From Tricholoma matsutake (lineage: Eukaryota > Basidiomycota > Agaricomycetes > Agaricales > Tricholomataceae), in contig AP026547.1 in assembly GCA_026075535.2 (NCBI GenBank), positions 1,178,001 to 1,242,000 on the forward strand: a stretch of DNA of 64,000 bases, in the 5' to 3' direction. The notes beneath the pieces are model-generated. The model was not told the origin of the DNA and made no database searches. It worked only from the letters and a program-made list of their open reading frames with translations. Numbering within the stretch: position 1 is the stretch's first letter; each line of letters starts with the position of its first letter. The translations under genes and the position numbers were made by a program. Positions 10,202 through 21,032 of this stretch are shown here, piece after piece.

Positions 10202-11996
10202 ATGGAGGATAAGCAGCAGGAAGTTGCAGGTTTACCCAAAGGTTATACCTCATCTTCCATGGCCAACCTTCATTTGAAATTCATGGAATATGATGAAGAC
10301 AACTACAGACTATTGGTATATCATGAAGCAGTCACCTTGTTTATGTCCAAGTGCATGCTGGGATCAATGGATATTGTAGATTGTGGAATCTCGAAAACAT
10401 CAAATTTTCAGCCCCCCCAATTCACTTTGAAAGTGGAGTTCTACAACAGACTGTTGAGACATGTGCAGAAATTACAATTTTACCTGAATGAAGCGGCTTT
10501 CTTGATAACACATAGAAGTTCAGTATTTCAAGTTGATCCACAGAATACCCTGTGCCCTATTCTTAAAGGGGCATATGATTTGGGTCAGGTAACTGCTGCA
10601 TGGTCAGCACTCAGATGAAGAATTGAATTAGGAATTTTGAGAAATATGATGTGGAATATAGGAGTGACAAAACAGTAACCTCGCCAGCTTCAACAAATAT
10701 GGCTTTATATGAGCCATTAGCAGAGTTGACAGATCAAGATGAAAAATTGTGTTATATCTATGACCAGATCCCTCATCATAGACAGCAATTATCACTCAGA
10801 AATCAGAAATGCACATCTTCATTTAGGAATTGGGATTCCATAGTTTCTGAAGATCTAGTGGAAGCATTCCCAATCCAAAAACCAGAGGAATCCCCTAGGG
10901 CTTTTACTTATGACACAAGAGGCAGTGCAATATATTACCCTGGAGAATATGTTGGGAATAATAGGGAAAAAAGACACTTTTTCCCTGGGGAAAAATAAAA
11001 GGAACTATTAGTAAAAAATGTTGTTTTTCCCTCACTTTTCTCTTTGCTCTTGCTCAGCAAAAATGACTCATCCATTCCCAGAGAAAATCAGGTGAAAATG
11101 GAGGGGAAATATATCTTTTTTTCCACATTTTCTCTATATCTGGTGAAAATAACATTTTTTCTCCTGACTTCCACCATTTTTTCACCTAGAAACAGATTAG
11201 TTGTTTTCCTCCAGCAACCAAAAGGACAAAGTGTGGGAAAATAACATATTTTTACTGATGGTTCCTTTTATTTTTCCCCAGTGAAAAAGTGCCTTTTTCT
11301 CCCATCATTCCCAACATTTTCTCCAGGGTAATATATTGCTCTGCCTCTTGTGTGATCAAAAAGGGGAACAATATGAAATAGCACCTAAGTCATCAAATAT
11401 ATTCCTGGACATCTCTAATCCATTCCTGAGCTTATCTTCTTCAAATCCATTTGCCAGTTCATCCTTGGGCCCCAGTACTCCTTTCAAAACAGAAGATACT
11501 ATGTTTTTGACTCTGGATGATAAACCAATACCTATTAACCATCAGATCAAAGTTCATTGAACATAACCCTGATGTCAACATGATTTTTGGAATTGCTACT
11601 CCTAAACCAATACATTTGATGTCAGAACATTTCCATGCACAAGGATTCCCTGCCTCACCTTTTGAAGCTGGGGATAAAGGAAAGGGTAAAGAGGCAGATG
11701 GAGGAATGTCCTTCAGCTACTCAGTCAGTGGAAATTTTCAAAAAAAAAACATTTTTTTGCTTGGGAAAAGTTTGTACACTGGGTGTGATTTGTTGTATAC
11801 TGTAAAGTTTGCCTTGAACATGGAAAGAGGCCAGCAAAAGGGTGTCGGCATCAAGATAAGTGACTTTGCCATTCATTGTGGAAGCCACACATTGCTCTTC
11901 TGTCCAAACGCTAGGATTGGCAAGGGATTTGCTGATGCGCCAGAGGGTGTTGTTGCCTGCAGAGCTCATGATGTTTTGGGCAATAGGACCCCTTAG
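10202..11996 (+). pseudogene. Unrecognised gene remnant interrupted by a MITE
   Basis: Three consecutive plus-strand frames appear to be one former gene: 10202-10618, 10651-10910 resuming at 11356, and about 11550-11996. Deleting the MITE together with one 3-bp target copy joins ..AFTYD to QKGEQYEIAP with no frame change. Another frame change lies near 11555, before HNPDVNMIFGIATPKP. The later part is Ser/Pro-rich (SSNPFASSSLGPSTPF) with a Lys/Gly-rich stretch, loosely reminiscent of a retroelement Gag, but I recognise no family. The gene is broken by the insertion and frameshifts. Confidence 0.45.
10914..11352. mobile_element. MITE with long terminal inverted repeats (439 bp)
   Basis: The ends pair over about 90 bp (CACAAGAGGCAG.GCAATATA, then TTACCCTGGAGAA.ATGTTGG and so on). 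Weaker pairing continues inward, so almost the whole element can fold back. It is flanked by a 3-bp duplication TGA (10911-10913, 11353-11355). A 3-bp TSD with long TIRs suggests PIF/Harbinger ancestry, but the TIR start is not diagnostic. No transposase is present. Confidence 0.75.
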
Positions 11997-12858
11997 AAAA
12001 CAGATCACATGAAATATTATATTACCAGGTAGCACGCCAGTGAGCAGCGGCAAAGCCCACTACTTTTTACTTATCAGTTCAGCCTGTTTTGTGACACTTT
12101 TCAGCTGCATATGTTCTTTTTTCAAATATTTTTCTCCATTCTGTATTTTTTTTATATTCATTGGATATTCTGCTAAGGTCCTGTGAGCTGTTTACTGTGG
12201 CCACATGTGCTGTCCCAAAAGGTGAGAACACATAGAGAATGAAGAGGCTCCAAGGAGAGTGAGTCTGTCAATTGAATCATGTCTGTAACATATTGCCAAA
12301 CTAAAAAGCCTTCTCATGAGCATATGCTTTGACTTCAATCAGGGCATCCTGTGTGTCCAGTGCTGCATTCTACATCCACATGTCAAGCTTCATTAGTTCA
12401 GGCGAGAGATCTAAGGTAAAACTAGTAGACTCTAGAAGAGCCAGTTATGTGCAGTTCGTCATCAAAGACGAGACACTTTATTTGTATGTATTTGACTTAG
12501 TCATGGCTCGAATGCTTGATTCAAGCCAAACATTCATCAACATTCTGAGTTCTGGCCCAGCGTGTCAAGAGACCCATTGTTCATCTGATGGACTCCAGTA
12601 GAAACACATAGATAGATTTTGTAAATTACTAGCTCCATAATCCCCTCCACTCATGGCAGACCTGATAACAGCAGTGGCATGGCTATTTTGAGAATTCCAG
12701 GTACACATACATTTGGCCTTGGAAATGAATCAAACAAGGAGTTGAATGTTTTTATTTGGTGTTGATCATGATGCATTCTCAAGAGCACATAATCCATTTG
12801 TCAGCCATTCTTAAGCCATGTCATACAAAACGATGGATGAAAAGCATAACAAATGTGA
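11997..12858. other. No gene seen
   Basis: Only short open frames without recognisable motifs. No RNA gene or repeat that I can support. Confidence 0.4.
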
Positions 12859-13580
12859 TTAATGATATGAATTTCTAATCACATGACCAATTGCTTCTGT
12901 AGCTTGTGACAAGTCTAGTCCCCAAAACTCAATCACCAAGAGCTGTGCAGATTGAAACCACTCACACTGCACTTGTGTGAAGGCACAATAGGCATAATAA
13001 CAATAATCATGCGACTCATGGAAAGTAGGAGTGACACAAGATTCTGTGAAAGTTGAATGAGTCAAAGAAAACTTTAGAAATGGCACACACTGACCTGAGG
13101 TGATTCCTTCTACAAAAACATGCAATGCTTCAAGTCTTTCATGCCCATCTACACATGTGTAACAGTTCACCTCTGCATCTTCCTCAACAGTGAAAACCAG
13201 TGGTGGAATGTAGAAGTTGTTCATAAGAGAATCGATCAGTTGCATTTGTTTTCACGCAGTCCAGCTGTGGGTAGTGTTTGAGGGTCCAGTCCATAAGACC
13301 AGAAAAAGACTGGACCCTTAACTGAACTTAACTGCAAGAGACCAAACCATCAGTCTTGGTCCATCCAAAATGGCCTGCAGTCCAGTTAGTGGTTGATACT
13401 TATTTAAAAGTCACAAAAACTGATCAAAGACTGGTCTCAACTGGTCTTTTCATACCCACAACTAACTATGTATTCATGTACCTAAATACTAAAGTTACTT
13501 ATACATATATACCAATGAGAGGGGGGATGCCCCAAGAATAAGTGGGGAGGTCTGTGTTTATCTATCTTTGAAGTCATTGT

Positions 13581-13680
13581 ACATGTTTGTCATAGCTGTA
13601 CATGTTTGTTTACAGTAAACAAACACAGATGTGTCACACGTCGATGTGTTTGTTTGTAATTACAAACATTCATGCATGAT
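13581..13680. repeat. Cluster of perfect palindromes
   Basis: TGTTTGTTTAC, A, GTAAACAAACA (13603-13625) and TGTTTGTAATTACAAACA (13651-13668) are perfect palindromes. AAACAAACACA and TGTGTTTGTTT around the central CACACG can also pair. Two nearby TGTACATGTTTGT words form a direct repeat. Confidence 0.65.
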
Positions 13681-13746
13681 GGACATCCTGTGCTGCATCA
13701 CCACCTGGTCCACAACCATGACCACCCAAACCAACAAATGCAAAGC

Positions 13747-13784
13747 GGGGGCCCAAACAATGACCTAGTGTTGTTTGGGCCCCC
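13747..13784. repeat. CCCAA-type hairpin, copy 3 (perfect 14-bp stem)
   Basis: GGGGGCCCAAACAA and TTGTTTGGGCCCCC flank a 10-nt loop. They are followed by TATGGTATGC and a T/C tract with CTAAC and TTTTTAG. Confidence 0.75.
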
Positions 13785-13986
13785 TATGGTATGCTTTATT
13801 TCTTCTTTCTTTTACTAACTACATGTTTTTTCTTTGTTTTTAGTTGCATTTTAATCATGAGCTCCCATACCAAACGACACACACAAGCCTTGTGTTACCG
13901 CTGTGAGCCTCTGCTTGCAGGGTGGCAATGGGCCTGTTTCTGGATGACAACAACAACAATGGGCAATCCCAGCCTCCTATGCTTCG

Positions 13987-14006
13987 CTGTGAGCCTCTGC
14001 TCACAG
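13987..14006. repeat. CTGTGAGC..GCTCACAG hairpin (perfect 8-bp stem)
   Basis: Loop CTCT, followed by GATGGCAATGG. A related imperfect hairpin is 86 bp upstream at 13901-13920. Confidence 0.6.
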
Positions 14007-14840
14007 GATGGCAATGGGCCCTTTGCTGGACAACAACCTAGGCCACCTACACCACATCACACAGCACCACCACCCCACCTGCAAGCCACTGCTTGTGGGG
14101 GGAGATGGAGGTGCTGACAATGACAAATTGCAGGGACGACAACAACAATGACAAATCAGGGGATGACAATGAATCACAGGGATGACAAAGGCAATGAATT
14201 GTGGGGACAATGAAGGCAATGAATTAGGGGGATGACAATGATGAGTGGGGGGACGACAAACAACAATGCAAATGAATGGCAAAACACCAGGGACAACAAA
14301 TAGCAGGGACAACAAACAACAAATGGCAGTGAACAGCGGGGACAACAACAACAACAAATCAAGGGGATGACAAATGGTGGGGATGACAAACAGCAGGGAA
14401 AGGGACAACAGGAAGCACAAACAGCCGCGACAAGACAACAACCCCCCACCCTCACTACAAATGCAAGATGGTGGGGCTATTTTTGATTATCTTGTTCTTT
14501 TTTCTTTTTCTTTCAGTCTTTTAGCAACACCACTGCGAGTAACTGCTCTCAGGGTGTAAATATAATTGGTTTTATTTACTATATAATATAATTTATAAAA
14601 ACAGCCCAAAGACTGGTTAAAACTGGTCTTTGGGGGTCAACTGAACCAAAGAGGACTGGTCCCATTTGGTTCAGTTATGGTCTTGCTGATTTGGGTGTCA
14701 GTTTGGACCAAACTGGACCCTTAAACACTAGCTGTGGGCAAGGTAGTGTTCATTTGGCTGTATCCAGGGTCAAATCATGAGCTGAAGCAAGTCTTTAACA
14801 GAGTTGGAGGTACTGATGAAAGGTCTATAGCATGGTTTCG

Positions 14841-15109
14841 AAGGTTGAATTTGAGTAATAGGAGGCATTGACAAGTACTCCTATGGATTGAAATAATATG
14901 AAAGATGTGGTGTTAGAGAAACAAGCACCTAATAAAAGAAATCACGTTGTGGAATTGTGGGTGTTATACACCAGCTTCAAAAGTTGAATTTGACTAATAG
15001 GAGGCATTGACGGATGTTCCTATCGAAATCGTATGAAAGACACAATGTTGGAGAAACAAGTGCCTAAAAAAAGAAATTATGTTGTGGAATTGCAGGTGCT
15101 ATACACCAA
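14841..15109 (+). repeat. Two tandem copies of about 130 bp
   Basis: 14841-14972 and 14980-15109 share GTTGAATTTGA.TAATAGGAG, GAGAAACAAG.GCCTAA and GTTGTGGAATTG, ending in TATACACC. Divergence is moderate. Possibly a local duplication of sequence upstream of the DUF262 remnant. Confidence 0.6.
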
Positions 15110-15294
15110 ATTCAATTGGTGTTGTAGATGGACTTTAGGCGCCAGAGATGTGAGACATTTGTGTGTATAATGTTGGAGAGTTATGGGATGCAGACTGCTG
15201 TCTTTCACCCATCTTTCTCATCCTAATTTGATGACAATGTGAGATGATTATGACACCCAAGGTGCCCATAAGTGACAACACATATCAGACATGA

Positions 15295-15640
15295 TTGGAT
15301 GCTAAACACAAAGAAGTAGGAGTTGGTTTGGTAGTGCTTGATGAAGAAGGCACAGAAGAAAACAGAATTATGCCATTGAATCATCTGATGACAGTGAGTG
15401 GAGTTGTGTACATTTGGCCTAGCTTATTTTTTTTCCATGCATGCCAGACCTCATCCAAACTGTTGCAGAGTTTTAAAGTCAGCGCTTCCAAAGATCCTAA
15501 ACTCTGGCATTTAGTAAAGCACCAGGCCACTGAAGATACATTTGAAGAGGCGCTATTTGCTATCTGAGGGATATTAAAAGACAAAGATCTTCCACCCATC
15601 AAACACTTACCAGAGTGCGTGCCAATTGTTCTCGCTCTAT
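15295..15640 (+). pseudogene. Unrecognised short coding remnant
   Basis: A 90-codon frame contains KDPKLWHLVKHQATEDTFEEALFAI, then stops and continues readable for about 20 more codons (GILKDKDLPPIKHLPECVP). The amphipathic, acidic composition looks protein-like, but I recognise no family. Because it sits upstream of the transposon-associated remnants at 15.7-16.3 kb, it may be part of the same old gene. Confidence 0.3.
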
Positions 15641-15706
15641 GAAAGGTGCTTGATGTTAAGTAGTGTTTCACTGTCCCAGTATAAGTATCTTTGACAATCC
15701 ATCACT

Positions 15707-16285
15707 TTGACCAGTTTGAACTCTACCACATTTGATGATGCTGCCTGGGCAACCCAAGAAATTTATGGTCAGTTTGACAGAGAGTTGGAGGATGGCACGT
15801 TGATAACATGGGATGTGAATGGACCAGATGATGCCCAGGGACCTGAACTCATTGTGTCAAATTGTTATTTCACTCCTGTCTCTGACTCCAGAGGTGCCAA
15901 GAACACAGCTTTCAGATTAGGTGTCAATCTGCACAGTGTTTTAGCCAGTATGCTAGGCAGTGGCAAGGGACCATCTTCATTTGTGCATATGGAAGAGAGT
16001 CAAGTGCAATACTATAATAGCTATATTAATCCAGAGGGAAAATGAGAGTGAGTGTAAACTCTTCTTACCATGAGTAGCTGTTGATATATGTGTCATGGAT
16101 CTAGGTTTGAAGAATGCGAACCTCAGCGCTTTCGGATTGGGGACATTGTTGAAATTCAAATATCTTTCATAGCAGTCCCGCTCAAGAAAGATTGCACTAA
16201 GAAAGTTTGCCATAATATGGTGATGGCATTACAATTGGTGGCATTGTTGAATAGTCATTTTGCAATGGTGAGTGACCTGTTCTAA
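15707..16285 (+). pseudogene. Transposon-associated agaricomycete protein remnant (GDIVE-type)
   Basis: The first segment (15707-16042) contains LIVSNCYFTPVSDSRGAKN, RLGVNLHSVLASMLG and FVHMEESQVQYYN. After a putative small intron (GTGAGT near 16048, ATCTAG near 16106) comes RFEECEPQRFRIGDIVEIQ and a Val/Leu-rich stretch. From memory this resembles a repeated agaricomycete hypothetical family found next to helicases and transposons; its function is unknown. A TGA just before the donor breaks the frame. Confidence 0.45.
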
Positions 16286-16630
16286 AAAATGGCAAAAGGA
16301 ATCTGACAACCCATAACAGGCTGCAAAAAGCAAACAGGTAGTGATGACCAGACTACCAACAATGCTTGTCATCAAACATAAAGCAGGTTATAGAAAGAAG
16401 AATGGCAAAGATGCTCTGCCATTTGATGAGACTGTAGAATTGAATGCACATCATCGTGCCATAAAAGCATTAGGATCAGCAGACAAGAGTATGCAACTTG
16501 ACTAGGTGGCGAGCCACAGACTATCTGGATGTAATGCAATTTCAGTTGTGATGCCTTATATGCATAGAAACACTTGAGTAGTAATAATAATAAAAAGGAG
16601 TTGTTGCAGTGAGTTTTCAGTGATTTTATT

Positions 16631-16935
16631 GGTGAGCAGTATCAAAAAATAAGGTAGGCTAGCTTCTCAACCGCGTTACAGGAAAAAAGGAATGCCTCAC
16701 TCTTGTTAATGAGGGCTTGTTTTGACTGCTGATTTGACTCTGGTGAGTTTTTCAGCGATGTTGAAGACTTGTTGGTGAGCAGTGTCCAAAAATTAGGTAG
16801 ACTAGCTTCCAAATGAAATTGACAAAGGAACAAAGCAGACACCTGGTCTGCCCTGTTGAATGGTTGCAATTGATGCATTACAGGAAAAAAGGAATGCCTT
16901 GTGCTTGGTAACAAGGGCTTGTCTTGACTGCTGAT
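16631..16935. repeat. Imperfect duplication (about 125-160 bp units)
   Basis: 16631-16755 and 16772-16935 share GGTGAGCAGT.TC.AAAAA, TTACAGGAAAAAAGGAATGC, GAGGGCTTGT or CAAGGGCTTGT, and TTGACTGCTGATTTGA. The second unit carries an extra internal segment. It is followed by the perfect palindrome TACTACTACTAGTAGTAGTA at about 16945-16964. Confidence 0.55.
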
Positions 16936-17228
16936 TTGATGCTGGTACTACTACTAGTAGTAGTAGTAAATACATGATAATAGAGTGATCCTTATCATGT
17001 GAATACATAATGTCATCTCATGACTAACCAAAATGTGACTCAACTCCAAAGTTTAAGTTAACTTCTTATTCCAAATCTCGAGGTAGCAGTTGATAGCTGT
17101 GTCTTATTTGTTCTACTTACTCCATCATTTGTTTCTATGCCTACATGGTGAGTACTTTCAACAGTTTTGCAATTCAGACGTGTTGTAGCTCAACCATCTG
17201 ACTAATTAGACCAGGCATCTAATTTGTT

Positions 17229-17954
17229 TTGTGTATGATATTGAGAGATATGGAATCATTTTTTTTTGGGCACAGTTCACACTGGGTGAGGTTGACTCTG
17301 TGGAAATTGTTGATGACAATGGCTATCGAAATTGCTATTTTTCTTGTACCCAAGCAGATGTCATCTAATGTTTGTTATTTTACTTTCTTCTTTCTTTTTA
17401 TGAGGCTTACATATGTTGTAGACTGCCATTCCTCTTTACAGACAAGACGAAAACTTGGGATCTCATCTGGATCTTGTACCTACAGAATTATCTTGAGAGA
17501 CAATGCTGGTTGCACATCAGGCAGATTCCAACAACTGTGAGTATATTGCATAAGAACGTGCTCTGAAATATGACATTTTTTTTCAGCTATAGGTTCACTG
17601 GACAGACTAGTTGGTGCAGTGACCATGGATGGCCAATTTAAAGTAACCAGTCCGAACAGTTCAAAGGTTTTTGAGCCCCCACTTGGAACAAATCGCAAAG
17701 TGTTTCTTCAAAGCAATTTACAATATGGAGAAGACAATCCTTTACAATGGCCCCAGCCATACATATCTGATTATCACCACATTTCCTGTATTTGGAGGGG
17801 GCCTTCCAAGTGTTTGGACAAGAAGAACATCATGTGGTGGATACTGAATCCTTCTGACTTTACACATGACAATCCAATCCTCAGCAGCATAGGCAAGTTA
17901 AAGCCAGGTGACTTTCAAAGACTCCAGAGGCCATGCATTTCACTGTTTGAATGA
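17229..17954 (+). pseudogene. Unrecognised coding remnant
   Basis: The best segment, 17619-17954, encodes MDGQFKVTSPNSSKVFEPP, LQYGEDNPLQWPQPYISDYH and KKNIMWWILNPSDFTHDNP. It continues past a TGA as ARQLKFQDKMLPCQLGPILA. The protein-like composition (aromatic, Pro/Asn-rich) suggests a genuine old gene, but the family is not recognised. It lies between the GDIVE-type remnant and a helicase-like remnant, so it may belong to one large decayed element. Confidence 0.3.
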
Positions 17955-18263
17955 GCTAGACAGCTGAAGTTTCAAGATAAGATGCTGCCATGTCAACTTG
18001 GACCCATCTTAGCAAACTTTCTGTACCGCTTTGAACCAATAATTACTCCTATTCTTAACATAGGCTATTTGTGACTGGACAGAAACAGTTTTGTCTGACT
18101 CAACCCTGTGTAATAGAAAACCAGAATACACCTCTGACACCAGGGATGGCTAACATGTATTGTAAACCAGCACCATGTATCCGAAACTTTGACTGTCTTA
18201 AAACTTTTAATGGTGTTGATGTCCCACATAGTTGATTGCACTGACAAAGAGAGACTGACAGCT

Positions 18264-19073
18264 ATAGTGTTTAAAGGTCCAGTCCATAGGACCAAAAAAA
18301 AGACTGAAACTGAACTGAACTGGACTGATTAGGACCGGACCAGTGGTCTATTTATAGACTGGTCTTTTTCAGTCCAGTTGCTGGTCTTTCATTTTGAAAA
18401 ATATAGTAGGACCGATGAAAAACCAGTTTCTCATCTCAACATATGTTGGATCTTACTTCCACACATATTTACTTCATTTTCGGTCCCTGGATCATCAAAA
18501 ACAGTCAAGAATTGGTTGAGATATGACCAAAAACATTTGTGTATGAGTATTTTGTTGTATCAGAACAACTTTGATTGCGTTGCTTATTACCTGAGCTATA
18601 ATTTTTTTTTGTACAGCTATATGACATCATAAAAGTAACAACAACACACCTAATTATCTTTACCATGTGATTTTACTCATATAACAGCCCAAATGAGTGT
18701 GACTACAAACTACAAATTACAAACTAAAAACTGCAACTTGAATGCATGTCCTTTCAGTTTTGGCCATATCTCAGTCAAATCTTGATGGAATTGCTTAAAT
18801 GTTGAATCGGTCTACAAAGTATTACAATCTCTATCCATGACTATAATGTATCTGAGGAAATAGTCATATTTGTTGAGATACATATGGGTTATTTGGCACA
18901 ATAAATTTTATGTCAAAAGACCAGTCCAAACCAGTCTTTTTTCAGTCCATGGACCGATTAGGACTGGTCCTAAAGGGTCCAGTTGTGGTCCTCCAATATC
19001 TGGGTCAGTCCTAGACTGGTTGTGGTTGCTGGTTGCCCTATTTGGAAGTCAAAAACCAGACTGGTAAACACTA
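18264..19073. mobile_element. Non-autonomous hAT-like element, copy 2 (about 810 bp)
   Basis: The left end TAGTGTTTAAAGGTCCAGTC matches copy 1. The right end CCAGACTGGTAAACACTA is a shorter inverse. Subterminal sequence carries many GACTGGTC, GGACCA and CCAGTC words in both orientations. The interior is A+T-rich with no convincing gene. I could not find a clear 8-bp target duplication, so the right boundary may be eroded. Confidence 0.6.
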
Positions 19074-19204
19074 AGGACTAGTGCTGAATGACTCATCAAG
19101 GAAGCACCTTGTTGAACAACACCGACTAGATCGAGTGGTTGAGGCTTTGCCCTTAACACAACTGATTAGGTAGCCTTGGATTTGCAGCAGAAACTGGCCA
19201 GCAA

Positions 19205-19636
19205 TTGAACCATTTCTTGTCTCAAGACACCATTCCTTCCAGTGATGATGATGAGACAACAAAAAGAGCAGCAGGCAGAAGACGACTTGTACACCATACC
19301 AAATTGACCAGAGAAATACAACAGACTTTATGGAATCAGCCACCATGCAGAAATTCTAAATTGATTCCTGCTAAACTATCAATTTGTGTGGGCATGCCAA
19401 TTATGATTCAACACAATGCGGCAACAGAACTCTGTATGACAAAAGGTCAAGAAGCAACTGTTTATGGTTGGGAATATAGCAAAGGCACTGAAGAAGATAT
19501 GCATCTAGAAACTTTATTTCTCAAACTCATGAACCCAACTCAATCTGTGCAGCTACCAGACTTACCTCTTAATGTAGTGCCTTTGGTTAAAACTACAACT
19601 AATACCTCCTGCCAACTCACAGATAGTGATGTGTAA
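19205..19636 (+). pseudogene. Pif1-like DNA helicase C-terminal fragment
   Basis: The 144-codon frame contains RRRLVHHTKLTREIQQTLWN, LIPAKLSICVGMPIMIQHN, ATELCMTKGQEATVYGWEY and ETLFLKLMNPTQSVQLPDLP. The LxxGMPVMIxxNxATELCxTxGQEG signature is the C-terminal SF1 helicase region of fungal Pif1-like / Helitron-type helicases, as I know the family. The Walker motifs would lie upstream, beyond the hAT copy at 18264-19073, and are not seen. It is a gene fragment, probably of transposon origin. Confidence 0.6.
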
Positions 19637-20150
19637 GCCCTGGCCCAAAGCCCTTAAGCCCCAGCTGCAGAGCCCTGGAAACCTGAGCCGAGCCGAGCCT
19701 TAGAGGAGGCTTGGTAGGGCCTAGGGCTCAGCTCGATGTTTCTGAAGCCTGAGCTGAGTCCTCGAGCCCCAGCTTGGTGGCTGTGACTCACCAGTGCTTC
19801 ATTGTGCACTTCTCGACTCTTCTTCTCATGAATTGGAAGCTCCTGGGGCACAGCAGCAAGCAAATGCCTAATGTCTAGCTTACCAGGAGCTGCACAGATG
19901 ATGTAGGAGTCAGGGAGCTGGGATAGGTGGGTGTGCATGATTGCACTGAAGGTGAGTACTGTCCAAATTAGAGCTTGTGAAGGAGGGGTTAACTTGATCA
20001 ATGGGGTCAGCTAAAAAAGGAACATATTTGGTGAATACATGCCTTGTGGCTGTCCTGCCAGGCAGATCTCCCCAAACATCAGATGAATCACACCAGAAGC
20101 AGTGTATACAATTTGAGCTCATCTGAATCACTGTGGACCTGGCATGGTAG
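19637..20150. other. No gene seen; G+C-richer patch
   Basis: 19640-19780 is built from GAGCC/GGCTC words (GCCTGAGCCGAGCCGAGCC). No coding region is supported. Confidence 0.35.
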
Positions 20151-20660
20151 GGTTTTCAGCCATTTAAGTGCTAAAATGTGAATTTCCTAACATAAATGGC
20201 TGAATTTGGGGTGGATGAATTTGGGATGAATTTTCATCCCATATATTTCAGCCATCCAAGGGATGGAGTTCATATGTGTTACCTTACAAAATTTTCATAA
20301 CCTAATGGAATGAAATTTCATTTTACAAGGGGATGAAAAGCAGGGGGTGATTTTAATCCAAGATGAGGGTATGGATTTTCAACCATCTAACATATGAATT
20401 TTCATCAAGTTTTTCAACAATTTATGGGATAATATCTCCTGCCTCAAAGGTGTGGATTACAGAGTGTGTTTTTCAGCCTGAGATAGAATAGAAATTTCAT
20501 ACCATTATAAGATGCTTTAGTAGAAGGTAGGTTTCATCCATTAAAGATTGAATTGACTGTTTATATTTCATGCCCTAAAGAATGTTTTTTGCAGGGAATC
20601 TCAGATAATATTTCATACCACAAGAGGCTGAATTCCATTTTGTTGCCATCTATGCATTGT
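20150..20660. repeat. GGATGAAA / TTTCATCC repeat block
   Basis: Many GGGATGAAA, TTTTCATCC and ATGAATTTTCATC words lie in both orientations, allowing multiple fold-backs. A similar block lies at 23.99-24.43 kb and related words at 0.15-0.56 kb. Confidence 0.5.
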
Positions 20661-20920
20661 GGAAGAGTTAAGTTATCCCTACCTGCCCTCATGCAATCAG
20701 TCACATGACATATCTGGGCTACATATCTATATCTGACATACCCAACACATCAACTTCACGTGCAATATCAACCAGGTTCTCGCATATTCACATGCCCTTT
20801 CTTTCTCTTCCAACATTTGCAGTGGACAGTGCTGCCTCCCTCCTACCACCTCTACCACCACCATACCACTCACCACTTGCACCACTACCACCACCACTCC
20901 CCCGCCCACTCCTAAAACAA

Positions 20921-20953
20921 GGCCCAAGAGACATCATTGATGTCTCTTGGACC
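20921..20953. repeat. CCCAAGAGAC-type hairpin, copy 4
   Basis: GGCCCAAGAGACATC and GATGTCTCTTGGACC pair with one mismatch. The hairpin is followed by ACAG|GTAAG and an eight-T run, an almost perfect donor site. Confidence 0.75.
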
Positions 20954-21032
20954 ACAGGTAAGTTTTTTTTCTTTCTCATTCATTTTCATTTACTGGGTTT
21001 GATTTATCTTGAGATGAGGTTAGCAAGTAAGT

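Larger units (their letters stand above)
13690..14580. repeat. Hairpin / GACAACAAC module, copy B
   Basis: Contains the GGGGGCCCAAACAA hairpin followed by an intron-like tract, then CTGTGAGC..GCTCACAG-type hairpins near 13901, 13987 and 14533, within GACAACAAC-rich sequence. It lies inside the hAT-like element. Confidence 0.6.
13272..14730. mobile_element. Non-autonomous hAT-like element (1459 bp), copy 1
   Basis: The termini are TAGTGTTTGAGGGTCCAGT on the left and its near-perfect inverse ACTGGACCCTTAAACACTA on the right. They are flanked by the exact 8-bp duplication GCTGTGGG (13264-13271, 14731-14738). Subterminal regions are dense in GACTGGTC/GACCAGT words, probable transposase-binding repeats. 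The interior carries copy B of the hairpin / GACAACAAC module and a cluster of palindromes. No transposase is encoded. A related copy lies at 18264-19073. Confidence 0.85.
12859..14806 (-). pseudogene. DUF262-family (ParB-like nuclease fold) pseudogene split by a hAT-like element
   Basis: Minus-strand reading below 13246 gives LIDSLMNNFYIPPLVF followed by VDGHERLEAL (the D-G-x-x-R motif of DUF262) and FQSAQLLVIEFWGLDLSQA, all in the order expected for the DUF262 N-terminal domain. Across the transposon, at 14806-14739, the same frame continues upstream as SVKDLLQLMI, TGA, PWIQPNEHYLAHSWTA, TGA, KQMQLIDS. So the element at 13272-14730 interrupts this gene, and its removal with one TSD copy restores the frame. 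Both internal stops are TGA. DUF262 proteins are predicted nucleases of the GmrSD/ParB-like class; fungal members are poorly characterised. The C-terminal part is not seen. Confidence 0.65.

Noticed and set aside
18264..19081. An 8-bp target duplication for hAT-like copy 2
   Set aside because: GACAGCTA on the left and AGGACTAG on the right do not match, so none is claimed.
19654..20131. Minus-strand frames in the GAGCC-rich patch
   Set aside because: Compositional frames with no family resemblance and no splice signals.
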